Below are positions 5,800-7,224 of a DNA stretch of 7,224 nt, one piece after another (the first letter of the stretch is position 1; every line of letters starts with the position of its first letter). The notes under the pieces are model-generated. The model had not been told where the DNA came from. It made no database searches and saw only the letters and a program-made list of their open reading frames with translations. The DNA lies in NCBI GenBank assembly GCA_021160865.1, contig JAGHBS010000082.1, forward strand, positions 1 through 7,224. Direction: 5' to 3'. The position numbers were made by a program, and so were the translations under genes. The DNA is from Planctomycetota bacterium. GTDB lineage: Bacteria > Planctomycetota > Phycisphaerae > SM23-33.

Positions 5800-7224
5800 T
5801 TATCGGTTGAAGGATACCTTTTCAAGTTTGATATAGGGATGCTGATAAGCCCATCGGAGCGTCAGATCCGTTGTTTGCAGTTCTAATTCGTTTTCGTTTT
5901 GCCTGAGTGCAATTCGGCTGACGGGATGAGTCGCGAAGACCGTAGCAAGCAACGCATGGTTAACAGCAGGGGTAGATATTACGATGACGTTATCAGGGCG
6001 ATGGCTTGAAAGTTCCCTTTGTTCGAGTTTTACGTCGATTTGACAAGACCCTGCTGTGGCAAAGCGGAGCGGACTTCTTTGTCCGTGGATAGTTCCAGAA
6101 CGACCGTTTCTATTCAGTTTGATATTTCCACGGCTATGCCAGGTGGCGGTTATCTCTTCGTTTATTGCGTTATGGATTTCGTCAAGGACGATAAGCATCT
6201 TGGTGCTGGATTTCTTTGGGAAGATTGGCATGACGATATGGCGATAAAACCTGACGTTTTCTCCCAGTGCTGCACCAGCGTGTCCTACGACCCAGCGGTA
6301 TCTTTTAGCGTCCTCAGCTTGGATGATGCTGCCTGCTGAATCAATGCGCTGTTCCCTCTCGCCGATGGTGATGGTATTATGCGAGGCAGATCGAACTTCG
6401 TAGAAACCGTATCTACCTTCGGGTGAAAGATAACGGTGTGAAAAATCAGGACTTCCAGGTTCTGCTATTAGTATCTCGTTATTGAGTACTACCTGGATGG
6501 AGTTCATGTCGAGTTGTGCGTGATGGGCAGAGAGGTCGCCGGTCTTCAAGGCAACGAATAGCTGGGGATTAGGCCATTGATCAGCCATAGCTGCCCAGCC
6601 AATTTCGTGATAGACCTTCAGAGGTTCAAGGTTGGGTTTGGGTGAATATCTATGATTTACGGGACGAAATAGAAGTGCCAGCCCCATATCAGAATGCCCA
6701 CCAGCGGAAACTGCTCGGCGAAAAGCGTACTGATCAAGCCACCAGGTGACTTCCTTGAGATTGTAATGCTTTGCAAACAGATAGAATACGCCCCAGGCAG
6801 TACTTGTGGGTCTATCACCAAAACTTACGGCTATTCCGTTGGGACTGAAATATATCGGGAACAATGCCGTTGTATCCATACCACGCTGTTCGAATATCCG
6901 TGTATCTGCTCTAATTCGCCTCATACCTTCGGCAAAGAGCAGGACATAACGCATCGCATAGCCCCAGTATCCCAAACCTTCATCCCATCCACCTTCGCGC
7001 CCCAGTGCGTTGAAAAAGTTTTTCAAACCCTTATTTACCTTATCTAAAACTACCTTTCCCTCGTCGTATTCATCTTCCAGCAATAGTCCTGCCAGTCCGA
7101 CACCGCAGTTGATGACCGCATTCCAATTGTGATAGCAAGAATACCAGAAGGCATTAGAATCAATGGCTTGGAGGTAAGGGATAAGCCCCTTTTGCAAAAT
7201 TGTGCGTTTGCAACGGTTGATATC
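5800..7224 (-). CDS. Heparinase II/III family polysaccharide lyase, 5' end outside window
   Basis: Predicted to cleave uronic-acid-containing polysaccharide by beta-elimination, in the periplasm or outside the cell; the substrate cannot be told from sequence. The frame is open to the right edge: the first possible start, a TTG at 7197, is most likely an internal Leu codon, and at least nine further codons precede it. Numbered from that TTG: the end of the alpha/alpha barrel at 1-100, with HNWNAVIN (23-30) and GGWDEGLGYWGY (69-80), whose Asn and Tyr residues fit the usual catalytic set; FSPNGIAVSFGDR (117-129); then the beta-sandwich heparinase II/III-like domain with LSAHHAQLDMNS (222-233), AEPGSPDF (245-252) and SHNTITIG (272-279). 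The His-x-x-x-Asp-x-Asn-Ser pattern is the family hallmark. The domain runs to a normal C-terminus at NR-stop. It is in the same orientation as the HNH gene, 223 bases away, and no neighbouring sugar-utilisation gene is in view. Confidence 0.85.
   Translation of the reverse strand, partial: DINRCKRTILQKGLIPYLQAIDSNAFWYSCYHNWNAVINCGVGLAGLLLEDEYDEGKVVLDKVNKGLKNFFNALGREGGWDEGLGYWGYAMRYVLLFAEGMRRIRADTRIFEQRGMDTTALFPIYFSPNGIAVSFGDRPTSTAWGVFYLFAKHYNLKEVTWWLDQYAFRRAVSAGGHSDMGLALLFRPVNHRYSPKPNLEPLKVYHEIGWAAMADQWPNPQLFVALKTGDLSAHHAQLDMNSIQVVLNNEILIAEPGSPDFSHRYLSPEGRYGFYEVRSASHNTITIGEREQRIDSAGSIIQAEDAKRYRWVVGHAGAALGENVRFYRHIVMPIFPKKSSTKMLIVLDEIHNAINEEITATWHSRGNIKLNRNGRSGTIHGQRSPLRFATAGSCQIDVKLEQRELSSHRPDNVIVISTPAVNHALLATVFATHPVSRIALRQNENELELQTTDLTLRWAYQHPYIKLEKVSFNR

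Noticed and set aside
6694..7047. 117-codon plus-strand open frame over the lyase gene
   Set aside because: It lies wholly antisense to a conserved heparinase-like frame and resembles no family.
7195..7197. TTG as the true start of the heparinase-like gene
   Set aside because: The frame continues without a stop to the window end, and a complete family member needs more N-terminal barrel sequence than is present, so the TTG is taken as an internal Leu codon.

Overview
The window looks like ordinary chromosome from a Gram-negative bacterium, most likely a planctomycete. The main pointers are a DUF1571 secreted protein, a family I associate chiefly with Planctomycetes, a very long AsmA-like envelope protein, and weak or absent Shine-Dalgarno sites at some genes. 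This placement is inference; there is no rRNA, tRNA or marker gene to anchor it.

Left part, plus strand (1-3694): the 3' portion of a large AsmA-like protein gene, open through the left edge of the window, then after 18 bases mtnP for S-methyl-5'-thioadenosine phosphorylase, with a good ribosome binding site. The spacing suggests one operon. A roughly 300-base gap follows. It holds a strong sigma70-type promoter and a candidate structured leader of about 200 bases, then the DUF1571 gene (3996-4862).

Right part, minus strand (4941-7224): a stand-alone HNH nuclease gene converges on the DUF1571 gene. It has a recognisable promoter of its own with the same -10 hexamer as the DUF1571 promoter. 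Upstream of it, in the same orientation, is the C-terminal two thirds or so of a heparinase II/III-type polysaccharide lyase, which runs off the right edge. Hairpins lie in the convergent gap and just past the lyase stop codon.

The AsmA-like and DUF1571 proteins both point to envelope or lipid handling. The lyase points to breakdown or remodelling of uronate-containing polysaccharide, and MtnP recycles methylthioadenosine left over from polyamine or other SAM-consuming pathways. No mobile element, CRISPR array, prophage or recognisable defence cluster is visible. The parts most worth a second look are the periodic ~120-residue module structure of the AsmA-like protein and the promoter-plus-leader region ahead of the DUF1571 gene.
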